Positions 46,260-56,571 of a stretch of 64,000 nucleotides of DNA are shown here, piece after piece. The notes below the pieces were generated by a model that saw only the letters and a program-made list of their open reading frames with translations, was not told the origin of the DNA and did no database searches. A program made the translations under genes and the position numbers. This DNA comes from Symbiodinium natans (lineage: Eukaryota; Sar; Dinophyceae; Suessiales; Symbiodiniaceae). Position 1 is the stretch's first letter; each line of letters starts with the position of its first letter. The DNA is taken from assembly GCA_905221605.1 (NCBI GenBank), contig CAJNDS010002102.1, positions 847,647-911,646 of the forward strand, read 5' to 3'.

Positions 46260-47046
46260 CGCGTGCTCAGTGAACCAGTCAGACTGAAAGCACTGGACAT
46301 CCATGCAATCCTTCTACGAGACGCTGTTAAAGATTCAGAGAAACCACCAATGGAAGGGGCGCTCCAATGCTCCGGTCCTTGCATCCTTGCTCTCCGAGCT
46401 TCATCCTTGCTGAAGGCCTGCAAGACCTCTCGGAATCCACCTCTGCCATTTGCCAGAGACAAAAAGAAGCAACAAATGGAGAGACTGGAACAGACTATGA
46501 CTTAAGAGTGTACTATTTGCCTACACAAGCCCGAACCATACCATGAACCTGTAAACCCCCCAGTCCTGCACTCATGAAGGAGCCATTCAATGAACACTTC
46601 AATTTTATAAAGCCCTCATCATCTCTCATAGCTGTCACTCTTCCCAGCCAGGGCACCCTCTTGTTGGTGAAGATTTTCTGCCAAGCGCCACGGAGTGAGG
46701 CCCTGAACGTTCCGCACATCCCTGCCTGGGGTCTTCTCCGGAAGCTTGCCGAACAAAGGCTTGCAATGCTCGCTTCTCATGTTGCTTGGTGATGATAGAT
46801 TCTTGGCGCGTCAGATCATTCACTTCCCTAGTCTTATATATATATATATATACATATTTGAATAAATAAATAAGTAAAATAAATAAATAAATAAATATAT
46901 ATGTATATATATATATACATAAACACACTTTTTTCTTCGAATGATCTTGACGGTCGTTGCCAAATCCCAGCGGCGGCTTCCGAGGAAGAGCAGGGCTTCG
47001 ACGACCCGGGGTCGATTTTGGCTCACGGCTTCAAGCAAGGGATGGC
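46260..47046 (-). pseudogene. Ankyrin-exon gene, copy D, 3' part
   Basis: An ankyrin exon opens after TTTGAG at 47046 in phase 1, exactly as in copies A-C: GHPLLEAVSQNRPRVVEALL, then LGSRRW, after which the expected GLTPE segment is lost and the frame runs into a TA microsatellite (46836-46920). A further exon, from 46440 (after AATGGCAGAG, phase 1), encodes GGFREVLQAFSKDEARRARM, matching the last helix of the other copies. The gene therefore has the second intron also seen in copy C. Its end is not clear. CT- and GCTC-rich tracts lie at 46018-46130 and 46210-46262. It is probably decayed, and its 5' part seems to lie beyond the LINE at 52062-52268. Confidence 0.5.
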
Positions 47047-47389
47047 CTCAAAGGCCGAGAGTTTAGGGTTTCTGCAGCACCATCTCCAAAGAGCGAATAT
47101 CGGGCGCCAACGTGAAACACAAGTCTGCACCGCAAGCCCAGGACACCAAAACCCCAGCACCCCAAAAAGCCCAGAACCCCACAACCCAAACCGCAAACCG
47201 CAAAGCCCCAAAACACCAACCCCAACCCAAACAAGACCACGAACCCGAACCCCCGAGGCCGAAACCGCAAAACCCTCCCAGGCCTGCCGATGCAAAAGGT
47301 GAGCAACTCTGAGGGCCATGCCAACATTTCAGGCTAGCCTCAGTGAAGCCTCACTCAAGCTAAGAAACCTCGGGGAATGACTAATCACA

Positions 47390-50300
47390 TCACACGCGCG
47401 CTCGCGCAAAGGCCTCCGGCATCAAATACAGCCAGCTGGAAGGAAGCCGGCTCCACTCGACCACTACATGCATCTCCCCGCTCCAAAGCGGTCGAAAGGC
47501 AGTGGGCCACTCCAACTCAATCTCGACATGAAAGTGCAAGAAAAGGCGGACATGCACAACTTTGAGCTCCGTTGCTACGAGATCTTTCAGCCGACCCAAG
47601 AGCGTGCCAGCCCCAGGACAAGGCCACTCAGATTCGTGCTCCACCCAGCCGCGCACCCTGTGATGATATGCCAAGGTACAGCAGCGGCCACCAATGCAGG
47701 CAAACACAGGCTTTGACCGTGCAGCAACCCCTAGAAGACATCTCCTACTCCACGACTGGCACTGCTCGTCCACCTGCAGAACGTTGGTCCCCGCCGCGGA
47801 TCTCTCCACTGCCCAGTGCGTGAGCCAACCCTCTGCCAGGCCTCGCCAGGCAACTCGGTCTTGCGCAACCTCCTGCATGTCTAAGCCTTGAGCCGCCAAC
47901 CATCGGGCATGCCGGCGCCAGGAGGAGTTGTCAGGGCCAGTTCGTGCTCGTCGCCCCCCTTCTCGCTGACAAGCCATGAAGGAATCTTCGCAAGCTACAA
48001 CCATGCGCAGAAGAGGAGCATGCTGATGCCGGAGAGCATGACCAAGCCACGCCCAACCTTGTGAGAGGACATACGCGTCGAGCAGACATCCATACCAGGC
48101 CCTGCACCAGCACTTAGCAATATGTCTCACCTCCGTCAGCATTCGAACATCATACCACTCTTGATGGCAAGTCAAGCCTAGGATCCAAATCATCATCGTG
48201 ACCCCATGCACCCTCACTTGGCGGAGAAGGTCAGCAGAAGGGCTCACACAGCCTATCAACCAGCGCACTGTTGACATGACCAAAGCGTGGTGCAGCGCAA
48301 GCTTCTGAGGGATGCTGGAGGCAGCAGACACCAGCAGCGGCCGATTCTGCATGAAGGCAGCTGAAGCGCGCGACAGCAAAGAAGACACCAGCGGCTCATC
48401 CGTTCCCGATAGGGACAACACTGCACCAAGAAACTTAACGTGGTCCACCTGCGGCAGGCCGCGCAGCCCCACTGGCAGGCCGCGCACGGTCGACAAGGAG
48501 AGCAGCGCGCATTTGTGAATGTCAATGCTCAGGCCGGCGCAACGGAGAGCATCGAGCAGTTGTGGCAGCAACGCAGCAGCTTGGGAGAGCGAACGGAAAA
48601 AGCAGAGCGCATCATCCACGAACCAGACAGCCCACAGCTTGAGATCATGCTTGCCAAACGGCGGCACATGGCCTGCAGCAACCCACTGCTCCTGCAAGTC
48701 GTGCATGATCTGGCAGACAATATGCGAAAACAGTGACGGGCTATGAGTGGCCCCCTGAGCAGTGCCCCTGACAACAGTCTGTCGCCATGTCGCACCCAGC
48801 GCAGCAAAGGTCAAGCGGTTCTTGGTGAGCAAGCTCCAGATGAAGCGTGATGATTTGTGGGTCGTTTCATGCTTGAACCTCGCCAAGAAGCGTGCCACCA
48901 TCGCCAAGTCCAACGAATCATAAGCACCAGAAAGATCCAGTTTTATGACAACTTCGCTCGATTGGAAAACTGAAATCTTGGACAAGCAGGCCTTGACCGT
49001 GCCTATACAGTCACTGACAGACACACCGCGCCGGCCCCCAAACAGGCAAGGCGGCGGCGGCCAATACTGCAAGAATCGAGCCATACACACTCTCCCCAGC
49101 AGCTTGGCGACCACGTCGCCCAAGACGATGGGCCGGGTCTCCCTGACCGTAGTGACCACTTTCTTCTTAGGCATGAGAACTGCAAGCCCCTCAAACAAGT
49201 CACCCTGCTCAAAGCAGTCGGGGTCGTCGAGGATGTCCTGCAGCACAGATCGAACCACATGGAGGCCTGCGTCACACCCGCAGGCCGCCTTTAAGAAGTC
49301 GGTGGATACACCACTCATTCCCGTCGTGGTCCCAGACTTCATCTTGAAAAGATGCTCACAGACCTCTTGACCACTCAAATCGGCTTCATTCTCGACTTGA
49401 TCTGCATGGGCTACCCACGGGAGTGTTTGAAACACGCTGGAATGGTCGCACTCAACAGAAGCTGCAACCCCGAGCTTGGCATGGTAGTGGGCCTGCAAAG
49501 CCCGCACAGCCTCGTCCCTGCCACCCTGCTCGCGCACCAACGGGGCAAAGACTGCGGGCTTCTTGGCGCCCCGCAAGATGGCCCGTCTCGCACCCCAATC
49601 ACCTTGAGCCGCCTTGTCTAGCATCTGTCGCCTCCACTGAGAACGATCCTGAGCGCGAGTCTGGAAGATGCGCAGACTGAGATGCTTGCGGACACATGGG
49701 TCCACCGTCATCCTCCTTGCCTGAATGAGCTGCTTAACGGCATCCGAGTCCCGGTATGATGGCGGCCGTAAGGGAACGGTGCAGGCGGCAGAAACTTCCT
49801 GCAAACACTGCAACAGGCCAGGTCCAGAGAGTGGGCCGGGGCCTCCACGCTGCATGACCTGCTCTTGGAATACGGCCTCCATGGCTTCCCCCGTCTTGCA
49901 CACCTGCCGCTTGCCAACCATGTTGGGACGGCGCCGTTGGTGCCGTTTGCAGCTGCAGCCGGGAAGCTGCGGCACCAGCGCCTCCCATTGTACTGGAATA
50001 TGATCACTCCCTAGAACAGTTTGCAAATCATCACGGTAGGCCTCAAAAGCATGGCTCAATCCACTGCAATCCTGTACCTCTTGAAGCGCCCAACTAGAAG
50101 CCAAGCACCAGTTGACAGCAATGTGATCAAGGCGTCTCGTTCCCCCAATCCTCGTAGGCGCAGAGTCGTGAGAATACACTGTCAATGACAGTCGCTCCAG
50201 GCAGCAGGCCAGCATAACAGCCCGGGAAGATGCATCCCCAACCAATGGGTAATTGAGATCCCCAAGCAATAGCATGGGACATGCAGAGGTCGTGTACGGA

Positions 50301-50767
50301 GCCAGACACTCTTCAAAGGATTGTAGCGCACACACGAAGTCAGCCTCAGGCTTGGCGCAATGAGGAAAGTGGGCAACAATGTAGAGCTCAAAGCGAGGGC
50401 ATCCCGGTCTCAAAACCTCAAGCTGCATGTGAGAGTGGCCCAACACCAGTTTTCGGTATTTGGACTCAGCCTCCAGCACCAAACCCACTCGTCGGAAAAC
50501 CCCAGGCAACTGAGCATGCCAGCAAACTGAAAAACCATCGTCAAGCAATGTCTCGCAGAACTGGGCATCACCACACTGCAAACAGGTCAGTTCCTGCAAC
50601 GCAAGAACATCATAACTCAAATCGCATGCATCAAGTGATTGCATAATCTCTTGGAGATGTTTGCCTTGCACATTCCACGTTGCCATGGACAGCAGCCGCA
50701 CGTGATCTTCACCGGGTTGATGTCCATCGCCCTGTATGTCCAAATTCACGCCCAAAATGGGCAGCAT
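47390..50767 (-). CDS. LINE ORF2: endonuclease and reverse transcriptase
   Basis: 1125 codons, intact. Residues 1-265 form an apurinic-type endonuclease with the expected metal and catalytic residues: WN at 31-32, QE at 58-59, GDLN at 169-172, DH at 214-215 and SDH at 254-256. The reverse transcriptase domain follows, with KLDLSGAYDSL near 607-617, GTAQGATHSPSLF near 678 and FVDD near 715 as the catalytic box (FVDD in place of the more usual FADD or YADD), then VKFLGAVL. It nicks target DNA and copies its RNA there. No RNase H motif is evident. The stop is TGA. All key residues are present, so the copy could be active or recently so. Confidence 0.95.
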   Translation of the reverse strand: MLPILGVNLDIQGDGHQPGEDHVRLLSMATWNVQGKHLQEIMQSLDACDLSYDVLALQELTCLQCGDAQFCETLLDDGFSVCWHAQLPGVFRRVGLVLEAESKYRKLVLGHSHMQLEVLRPGCPRFELYIVAHFPHCAKPEADFVCALQSFEECLAPYTTSACPMLLLGDLNYPLVGDASSRAVMLACCLERLSLTVYSHDSAPTRIGGTRRLDHIAVNWCLASSWALQEVQDCSGLSHAFEAYRDDLQTVLGSDHIPVQWEALVPQLPGCSCKRHQRRRPNMVGKRQVCKTGEAMEAVFQEQVMQRGGPGPLSGPGLLQCLQEVSAACTVPLRPPSYRDSDAVKQLIQARRMTVDPCVRKHLSLRIFQTRAQDRSQWRRQMLDKAAQGDWGARRAILRGAKKPAVFAPLVREQGGRDEAVRALQAHYHAKLGVAASVECDHSSVFQTLPWVAHADQVENEADLSGQEVCEHLFKMKSGTTTGMSGVSTDFLKAACGCDAGLHVVRSVLQDILDDPDCFEQGDLFEGLAVLMPKKKVVTTVRETRPIVLGDVVAKLLGRVCMARFLQYWPPPPCLFGGRRGVSVSDCIGTVKACLSKISVFQSSEVVIKLDLSGAYDSLDLAMVARFLARFKHETTHKSSRFIWSLLTKNRLTFAALGATWRQTVVRGTAQGATHSPSLFSHIVCQIMHDLQEQWVAAGHVPPFGKHDLKLWAVWFVDDALCFFRSLSQAAALLPQLLDALRCAGLSIDIHKCALLSLSTVRGLPVGLRGLPQVDHVKFLGAVLSLSGTDEPLVSSLLSRASAAFMQNRPLLVSAASSIPQKLALHHALVMSTVRWLIGCVSPSADLLRQVRVHGVTMMIWILGLTCHQEWYDVRMLTEVRHIAKCWCRAWYGCLLDAYVLSQGWAWLGHALRHQHAPLLRMVVACEDSFMACQREGGRRARTGPDNSSWRRHARWLAAQGLDMQEVAQDRVAWRGLAEGWLTHWAVERSAAGTNVLQVDEQCQSWSRRCLLGVAARSKPVFACIGGRCCTLAYHHRVRGWVEHESEWPCPGAGTLLGRLKDLVATELKVVHVRLFLHFHVEIELEWPTAFRPLWSGEMHVVVEWSRLPSSWLYLMPEAFARARV

Positions 50768-50788
50768 GCAGTCGCCATCCTGCGAAGG

Positions 50789-51916
50789 TCAGTGAAAGTG
50801 AGCCACCCATGCCGCCACAACATCGTCAGGCTGCTGCCCTGTGGCCTCAGCAATGGCTCGCAGATCCACCCAAACCACCCTCTCAAGCCACCGTGCGTAG
50901 GAGTGGGTTGGGCATTGGTCCAACGGGTTCTCGGCTGGGATGGATCCCATGACCCTCTTCTCCTTGATGTATGCCCTGAGACCATTCCAACTGGCGACCT
51001 CCATGGCATCATGTCCCAGACTCAACTTCTGGCTCAGGAAGTTGGAAGTCCTGGCAACGCACCTGCCCAGAATCCTTTGCAGAGGAGGCTTGTCAATGAG
51101 GACCCACGTAGGCTTGTCACACCCGCGGGCCTGCCATACATGCTGCTTGAGCTTGGTGAGGACCTGCTGCTGCTCATACCGCTTGTCATGGGAGAGGCTG
51201 CTGGGAAAGGCCAATTGGAGCCTAGCAGATCTGGGCCGCTTGCCGTAGAGCTTGATGGCTGCCACCTGGCATCGCACTCCAGCTGCATCAATTTGCTTGT
51301 TGACGTTTTCCTGAATGTAGGAGAGAACTTCGCCTTCACACCACCCTCCCACAACCAAGTCAAATGTTGGAAGCACAGAGCCAGGGATGGCCCCAGACCC
51401 ACCAGGCGAGGATGCACCGGGAGAGGATGCCCGGGGACTCTGCAGCTCACGCACCGCTCCTTGAAGCTCTGCAACCTTGGAAGCCAAACCCTCATCTGCC
51501 GGCCTAGGCTTCTGAAGTTCAACCACAGCCGCCCTCAAGTCTGAAACCTCCCTGGAGTGTCGATCTTCCAACTCAGCAACTCGGTGGGTCGTCTGACTCA
51601 GCTCCTCCCGCATGGATGTGAGAGCTTCTTCTTGACGAGCTGATTGAGTGAGAAGAGTGCGAATGTCAGCTGTGATAGGGCCTAGAGAGGCAGCAAGTGT
51701 CTGTTGAAGCACAGCCTGGAATTCTGACATGGGAACCAGGGCATCCTCAACCCGTGGTTTCTTGGTTGGACTGGAGTCGCGTGGCACCGAGACAGCTACT
51801 TCATGGGCAGGCGTCATCTGCAAACCTGAGGAATTCTCCGTAGATGCAGCCATAGCGGGGCCCCTGGGATCTACTACACCTGGAGTTTGGACTTCGGGCC
51901 CGAAGCTTGTAGCCAT
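50789..51916 (-). CDS. LINE ORF1: coiled-coil RNA-binding-type protein
   Basis: 375 codons from an ATG. An N-terminal Pro/Ser-rich region with a basic TKKPRVED patch is followed by a coiled coil (about residues 70-160, for example MREELSQTTHRVAELEDRHS) and a globular region (about 185-260) including FDLVVGGWCEGEVLSYIQEN that resembles the RRM-like fold of LINE ORF1 proteins. Its expected role is binding the element RNA and helping integration. The stop TGA is followed after seven codons by the ORF2 ATG in the same frame, so readthrough would give one fusion protein of about 1508 residues. Confidence 0.85.
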   Translation of the reverse strand: MATSFGPEVQTPGVVDPRGPAMAASTENSSGLQMTPAHEVAVSVPRDSSPTKKPRVEDALVPMSEFQAVLQQTLAASLGPITADIRTLLTQSARQEEALTSMREELSQTTHRVAELEDRHSREVSDLRAAVVELQKPRPADEGLASKVAELQGAVRELQSPRASSPGASSPGGSGAIPGSVLPTFDLVVGGWCEGEVLSYIQENVNKQIDAAGVRCQVAAIKLYGKRPRSARLQLAFPSSLSHDKRYEQQQVLTKLKQHVWQARGCDKPTWVLIDKPPLQRILGRCVARTSNFLSQKLSLGHDAMEVASWNGLRAYIKEKRVMGSIPAENPLDQCPTHSYARWLERVVWVDLRAIAEATGQQPDDVVAAWVAHFH

Positions 51917-51919
51917 TTT

Positions 51920-51952
51920 AGAGTTTAGGGTTTAGGGTGTAGGGTTTAGGAG
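51920..51952. repeat. Telomere-like tract at the 5' edge of the LINE
   Basis: Variants of TTTAGGG on plus, directly upstream of the LINE. Its first 14 bases are repeated at the other end of the element. Confidence 0.8.
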
Positions 51953-52061
51953 AGAGTCGTGGGCACTGACGCTGATCAGTGATAGGGCTACGAATTCTCA
52001 TCGTCTACCTGTCTACCGCATTGCCCGCTCGATCTGCATGTCTGCGTTGAGGTCAATGCGT

Positions 52062-52268
52062 TCAGCTGCGATTCTGCGAAACATGAACTGCAAGCAGGGA
52101 GCGTAGTGTTGGCTCGACTTCATCCACATGAAAGAAGCCATTCGCTTTCAGGAAGCTGCCAGCGACCCTCTTGCATTGCCGCTCGCTCATGAAGGCAGAG
52201 AGGCCAAGATCAAGATGCTCCTCCTGTTCCTCCCCGTCTTGGTCAGAAGCCAGGCTCTCTGTGCTCAT
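52062..52268 (-). pseudogene. Ankyrin-exon gene, 5' part (copy E, probably the missing part of D)
   Basis: The frame encodes VAGSFLKANGFFHVDEVE, clearly the same helix as QVKAFLQANGFMHINEAQ of copies A and B, preceded by an acidic region (DQDGEEQEEHLDLGLSAF). No ankyrin exon follows directly. Instead the LINE starts 146 bases on, and an ankyrin exon (copy D) lies just past its far end. I infer that E and D were one gene. The donor site is not identified: the conserved TGGG/GT site of the paralogues is not present at the matching place. Confidence 0.48.
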
Positions 52269-53586
52269 AAGAAGGCACGTCTCCAGTGATGCCTGGCTCC
52301 CTGCAGGGGCGGATGGAGCACTGAAAGATACTCAGCCGGCCCCAGAGGCGTCTGGAACTAGAGGACTAGGCCCTCAAGTTTGAAAGTTGCGGTCCCCCCT
52401 AGCTTGGAGGAGCCGCAATCCAAGGAGAGCCAGCAAGAGAGAGCTTTGACCAGGCCGGGCCTTGGCAGGATCCAGAACACGGCTCCGGCACGGCCTCAAA
52501 CACCGCCTTAAGCGAGTCGAGGAAATCAAGAAGACCATGGGCACAAAGATCAAAGCACTAGCCAAGCCAGGGAGGCTAGGCGGCAATCCGATGAGCATTT
52601 TGGGGGATTCAGCAGATCATGTCCTAGAGCATCCCTGCATTTTGACATTGGAATCTAGGTTCTTCAGGGAATCATGGCAAGAAGGAGGGAACACCCAAAA
52701 TGAATGGAATCAAGAGCTCTCACCCTATCCTATATAATCCTGCCCCCTGCTCAACCTACCCAGACCCCCATGCTTCATCGCAACTCTACCCCCCACCCAA
52801 ACCCTCATGCGAGTACCAATCTTAGCCAGTTCCTGTGAGTTGCATCACAGCGAGACAAGCAAACCTGTCTGCGGTCTGGTCACCGGAGCTGGCTGTGAAT
52901 CGAAGCTCTCCGTCTTGAGAGTTTGCTGGATGTCCGCTTCCGGGGCTTTCGGAACTTTCGAAGCCTCATGCCGCTTCCCACCCACACAATACGTGGAGAC
53001 AATTGAGGAGAAAAGCTGTCCAGATGTTACAGTAAAAAATGATTCGATATTATTGTTCCTATTATTAAATTGTTCCTATGATTATTGTTACTATTATTAG
53101 TATAATTATTACTATTTTTGTTATGATTATGATATGATGATGATGATTTCTTATTATTATGACTGTTGTTGTTAGCGTATACGTCCGACTTGGCCAAGCC
53201 GCGCTAACAGGCGCCCTCGGGCTGAGGAGGGGATTGCTTGGCAGCACTCTCTTCGGGAAGAGCTTCGCGGCTGGCAGCGCAACCTGAACAAAACACATCA
53301 ACAAAAACACCGCACCATGGAGAAGGAGATGTGATTCAAAAGCCAAACAGCCCCACCTGGTGATGCAAGGCGGCTTCTGTTGGGCTGACGCTGCTCCAAT
53401 CCGCCTATGGCATCGTGAAGATTGAATAGATTGAAGGGCTCGACAACCTGTTGGTCTGCTGTGTTGTCCCGCCACACGTGCCTCCACCTCATTCTGTAAC
53501 ATATCTTCCTCGCACCCCTCAGGCAAAGCACGATTGCTCCAAGCTGGACAAGAACAAGCCACACACACACAAAAACAAAAAATGCG
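52269..53586. other. Spacer with an ATT/GAT microsatellite
   Basis: Degenerate ATT, TTAT and GAT repeats span 53040-53175. No gene is supported, though short frames exist on both strands. Confidence 0.5.
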
Positions 53587-54537
53587 ATGCCTGCAGGCAA
53601 GATGCTATCGAATGGCTTGGCGGGAAAGGCCGAAGCGGCAGAATGGCTGGTTCGCTCTCAGGCTCGCTTGCGTCCTGGAAAACTTGCTTGCAATCCTGGT
53701 GCCGAGGCTGCTCAGACCCTGCCTGTGCATCCACTGCCAACTGTGGAATCTCCTTGTTTGCAGAGGAAATCCAAGCAGTGCAATACGTGCGCAAAAACTC
53801 CTTGCACGCCAAGATGCTTCAAAGCAGGGCTCAACGACGTCCTTCACTAAGGGTACTGAAAGCAGGGAACACCATGAGTCATGTTTGGGTCCAGTTTCTC
53901 CCGCATGCTTCAAGCATCTGAACTCACCCGGCGAGGGCCCAGCCTCGGGATGATATCGCAGATCTCCCAGTGTGCACAGTTCCAGGCTTTCCGGCTTTGC
54001 TGCTCCGGGCCACGGGAAACGCGTGACCTGAGAGGAGTTAGAGTGACTCCAGTACAACCAGAGGCGCTACGAGCCAAAATGCAAAGGCGATATGCCCTGA
54101 AGCCCATGCAACATGAGAGGGCACGTGGAATCAGGAGGGCTCTGCGACTTTGACTGAATCTAGCTGTAGGATGTCAGCGAGCAAAAAAACACACAAAACA
54201 AACATGTTCTTGTTCAAGGAACTGCTGCCGCAAACCCTGAACCTGATCCTGAGACGATCGAGATGCTCATGGACTGATCAGAATTCAAACGCCTTGCAGA
54301 CGAAGTGCGTCGGGCTTTCCCTGCACGTCTGAGTCAGAGCAAGAGGAAGTGGCCTTACCAAACACAGCTGGCATCAGCTGGGGACATCTCCAACTTAACC
54401 CTCCGGTAAGTGAGTTCACGCACCCGCCGGCACAAAAGGTTTCCAAAAACTGCTGCTTGTCAAGAACTGACGGGGCACTGCCGACGGCGGTGCTTCGGTT
54501 TCCTTCGAGCCAGCTGCTGTTACACGGAGCTCAGTGA
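53587..54537 (+). CDS. Five-exon gene with one in-frame TGA, unknown protein
   Basis: The exons are 53587-53698, 53764-53838, 54062-54124, 54219-54405 and 54465-54537. All four introns are GT-AG, the phases match at every join (1, 1, 1, 2), and the total is 510 bases, a whole number of codons. Good sites include CTTGTTTGCAG, TTCTTGTTCAAG and the donor GTAAGTG. The product is basic and helical, for example AGKAEAAEWLVRSQARLRPG and RAKMQRRYALKPMQHERA, with PEPDPETIEMLMD then TGA (54275-54277) then SEFKRLADEVRRAFPARL. That TGA makes it a pseudogene, a recoded site or a sequence error. Whether 53587 is the true start is uncertain. The minus strand is also open for 150 codons, but without splice support. 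No known family. Confidence 0.42.
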
Positions 54538-55161
54538 AAAAACTCATAGGATCATACGTATGGCATTGGGGCATTCCATGCATGCCGCGGATATGTCGTA
54601 ACGGATGTATGTCGACTTCGAGCCACTAAGGTTGTGATCTCAACCCTCCTCACATCTCCTATCCGTGACAAGAACAACTCTCTGAGAACTGACTCTGGTG
54701 TTTTCACCCCACTGTCCGCATCCCAGTCAGGGGAGCAGTGATTGCTGCATTCCTTGGCCGCATCATAAGCTCTACGTGTCTCAGCAGCTTGAGGAAGTGC
54801 TCATGTCTCGACCGTCTTTGGCCTTGTCACTGGCTTGCTGCCGGGATGCTTTCACACTTCCGCTGAAATCCTGGGAATCTGCTCAGTCCCTTTATGATAG
54901 GGTTGTTCTGACTTAGAATGCCAGCCTTGAACTTGAACCCTTGTCTGCTGAGGTCAGGCAACCGAAACAGCTGCAACAGCAATCGCAGTTCTAGAAAACA
55001 GGCGCCTGCAGGGTTCTTCTAAACTAGCCGGTGCTGCGGAATCTTATTGTAAGGACTGTAAGGGCTCCTCTTATTCATTGAAAGCAGTAGCCAAAGCGCG
55101 GCCACGTGGACTCTCTCAGCATCCTGGGCACATGAGACGCACAAATTCTTGAACTCCTGGA

Positions 55162-55193
<32 letters not shown>

Positions 55194-56571
55194 TTATAAC
55201 TCTCGCTCTATCTATAAAAATAGATGTATATATTTTGATCTTCATATTTTCGCCCCCTTACGAAGTGTTGCAGTAGCCGAGGCCGTGTCCCAGCGGAGCT
55301 CGTCCACCACGACGAAGCGAGACCAATCAGCTTGCGCCTCAAAGCAAACCTCTCAGGGTTGAGGATGTGCAGGGTTTATTAGGGGACTCCAAGATGTTTT
55401 ATGGGGTTTACAGGGGACTCCAAACATTCTCTGAACAGCGCTCCGGCCCCCTGAGCTAAGCAAGTCTCCCTACCCTAAAACCAGGGAGAAAAACATCCTT
55501 CTGCCTCCGGCTCGGTGAGCATGTCTCCGGCTTTCCTGCCAACAGTGCAAAGGTCAGAAGACGTCCAACTTAAGGCCGCCCCTTACGAAAGCATTTTTAG
55601 GGCTACGAGTAGTTTGGGCCACCCACGGCTCTTGCTCGGCCTCAAGGCTCTTCTGGGCTGTAGCAGAACCATGCCGCTATCGCCACATTGGAAACATTCG
55701 GTCGGGAGCTTCCAGAATCCAGACGCCATCCCACGAGTTGTCTCCGGGACAGCGGGGCAAGAGGTGAAGCTTGAACCCCCGGCTGGCGTTGATGATGATG
55801 TTGCTTTCTATTGTTGCTGTTGCTGTTGTTGCTGGCGTTGTTGTGTTTGGGAATTGTTGCTGTCGCTGCTGTTGCTGCTGTCGTTGCTGCTGTCGTTGCT
55901 GCTGTTGCTGCTGCTGTTACTGCTGTTGTCGCCGTTGTCGCTGTCGTGGTCGTTGCTGTTGCAGTTGTTGCAGACCCTGCAGGGCTTGGCACGTCCTGCA
56001 ACAGTTTGCATAGTTTTTGGCCTTGCTGCGCCGTGTTCGCAGCTGTTCAGCAAATGAGTGCAGGACTGCTGCCGCACACTAATCGCACCCTGGGTAACCC
56101 GAGCGGTGAGCACGAGCGCAGAATGCTGAGCACGAATTCAAAGGTGTGGGAGACTCTCGGAAAGCCTATAGCTGCCAGACCACGCCTGCACTCGCGGAAC
56201 AAATCCAAGAAAAACCGTAGAGTGTTCACCAGTTGCAATGAATGCCGGCCACCAACACGTAGTAACTACGCTGCAGTTGCAAGCTGCAAGGTGGCAGATG
56301 CGGCAGTGACAGGCCCATGCGCCATGCACCAAGGCCCTCGAAAGCCTTCGAAACTTGGAAGAGAGTTCAAGCATCCTCCTTGTTTACGGTCTGGAGAGGC
56401 TCTTGCTCGACAAACCCGCTCCAAAATTTAAATGTGCCCGCCCTCCCCAACTCATGCCCGCTATGACTCTGCAATACTCAATACTCTGCTTGATAAACGC
56501 TTCAGATTGAATCGTGTTGGAGGAGGGAAACGAACTGGAACTGGCTGGACCAAGTCCGGAGGCACAGTCCT
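54538..56571. other. Spacer with microsatellites and a weak coding signal
   Basis: Possible plus-strand pieces lie at about 54750-54915 (QQLEEVLMSRPSLALSLACC) and 54916-54993 (after CTGACTTAG, Glu/Gln-rich, ending in TAG), perhaps a neighbour of the five-exon gene. An AT run lies at 55164-55190. A long TGTTGC/GCTGTT triplet repeat spans 55795-55970; the poly Leu/Cys/Asn frames across it are artefacts. Confidence 0.45.

Larger units (their letters stand above)
47072..51919 (-). mobile_element. LINE (non-LTR retrotransposon), near full length
   Basis: It holds two intact ORFs on the minus strand (51916-50789 and 50767-47390) and about 320 bases of 3' sequence with a G/T-rich stretch. An exact 14-base direct repeat (agagtttagggttt on plus) flanks it at 47058-47071 and 51920-51933. 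I read this as the target-site duplication, although telomere-like tracts are common here. The 5' end lies only three bases before the ORF1 ATG, so the element may be slightly truncated. No poly-A tail is obvious. Confidence 0.75.

Noticed and set aside
47010..47040. Another leader-like match (ttttggctca)
   Set aside because: It lies inside the ankyrin exon coding sequence, on the opposite strand, and only ten bases match.
51900..51920. A spliced-leader relic: GTAGCCATTTT matches part of the dinoflagellate leader
   Set aside because: The match is on the strand opposite to ORF1, and the bases are simply its ATG and second codons; only 11 bases agree.
52062..52110. A retroposed, intron-less ankyrin junction (LLAVHVSQNR resembles LLEAVSQNRP)
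   Set aside because: The likeness is short and is followed at once by a stop; the split-by-LINE explanation fits the flanking evidence better.
53605..54057. A 150-codon minus-strand gene
   Set aside because: It overlaps the five-exon plus-strand model and has no splice or family support; a few such frames arise by chance.
55770..56110. Leu/Cys- and Asn/Ser/Thr-rich proteins on both strands
   Set aside because: They are translations of a TGTTGC triplet repeat.
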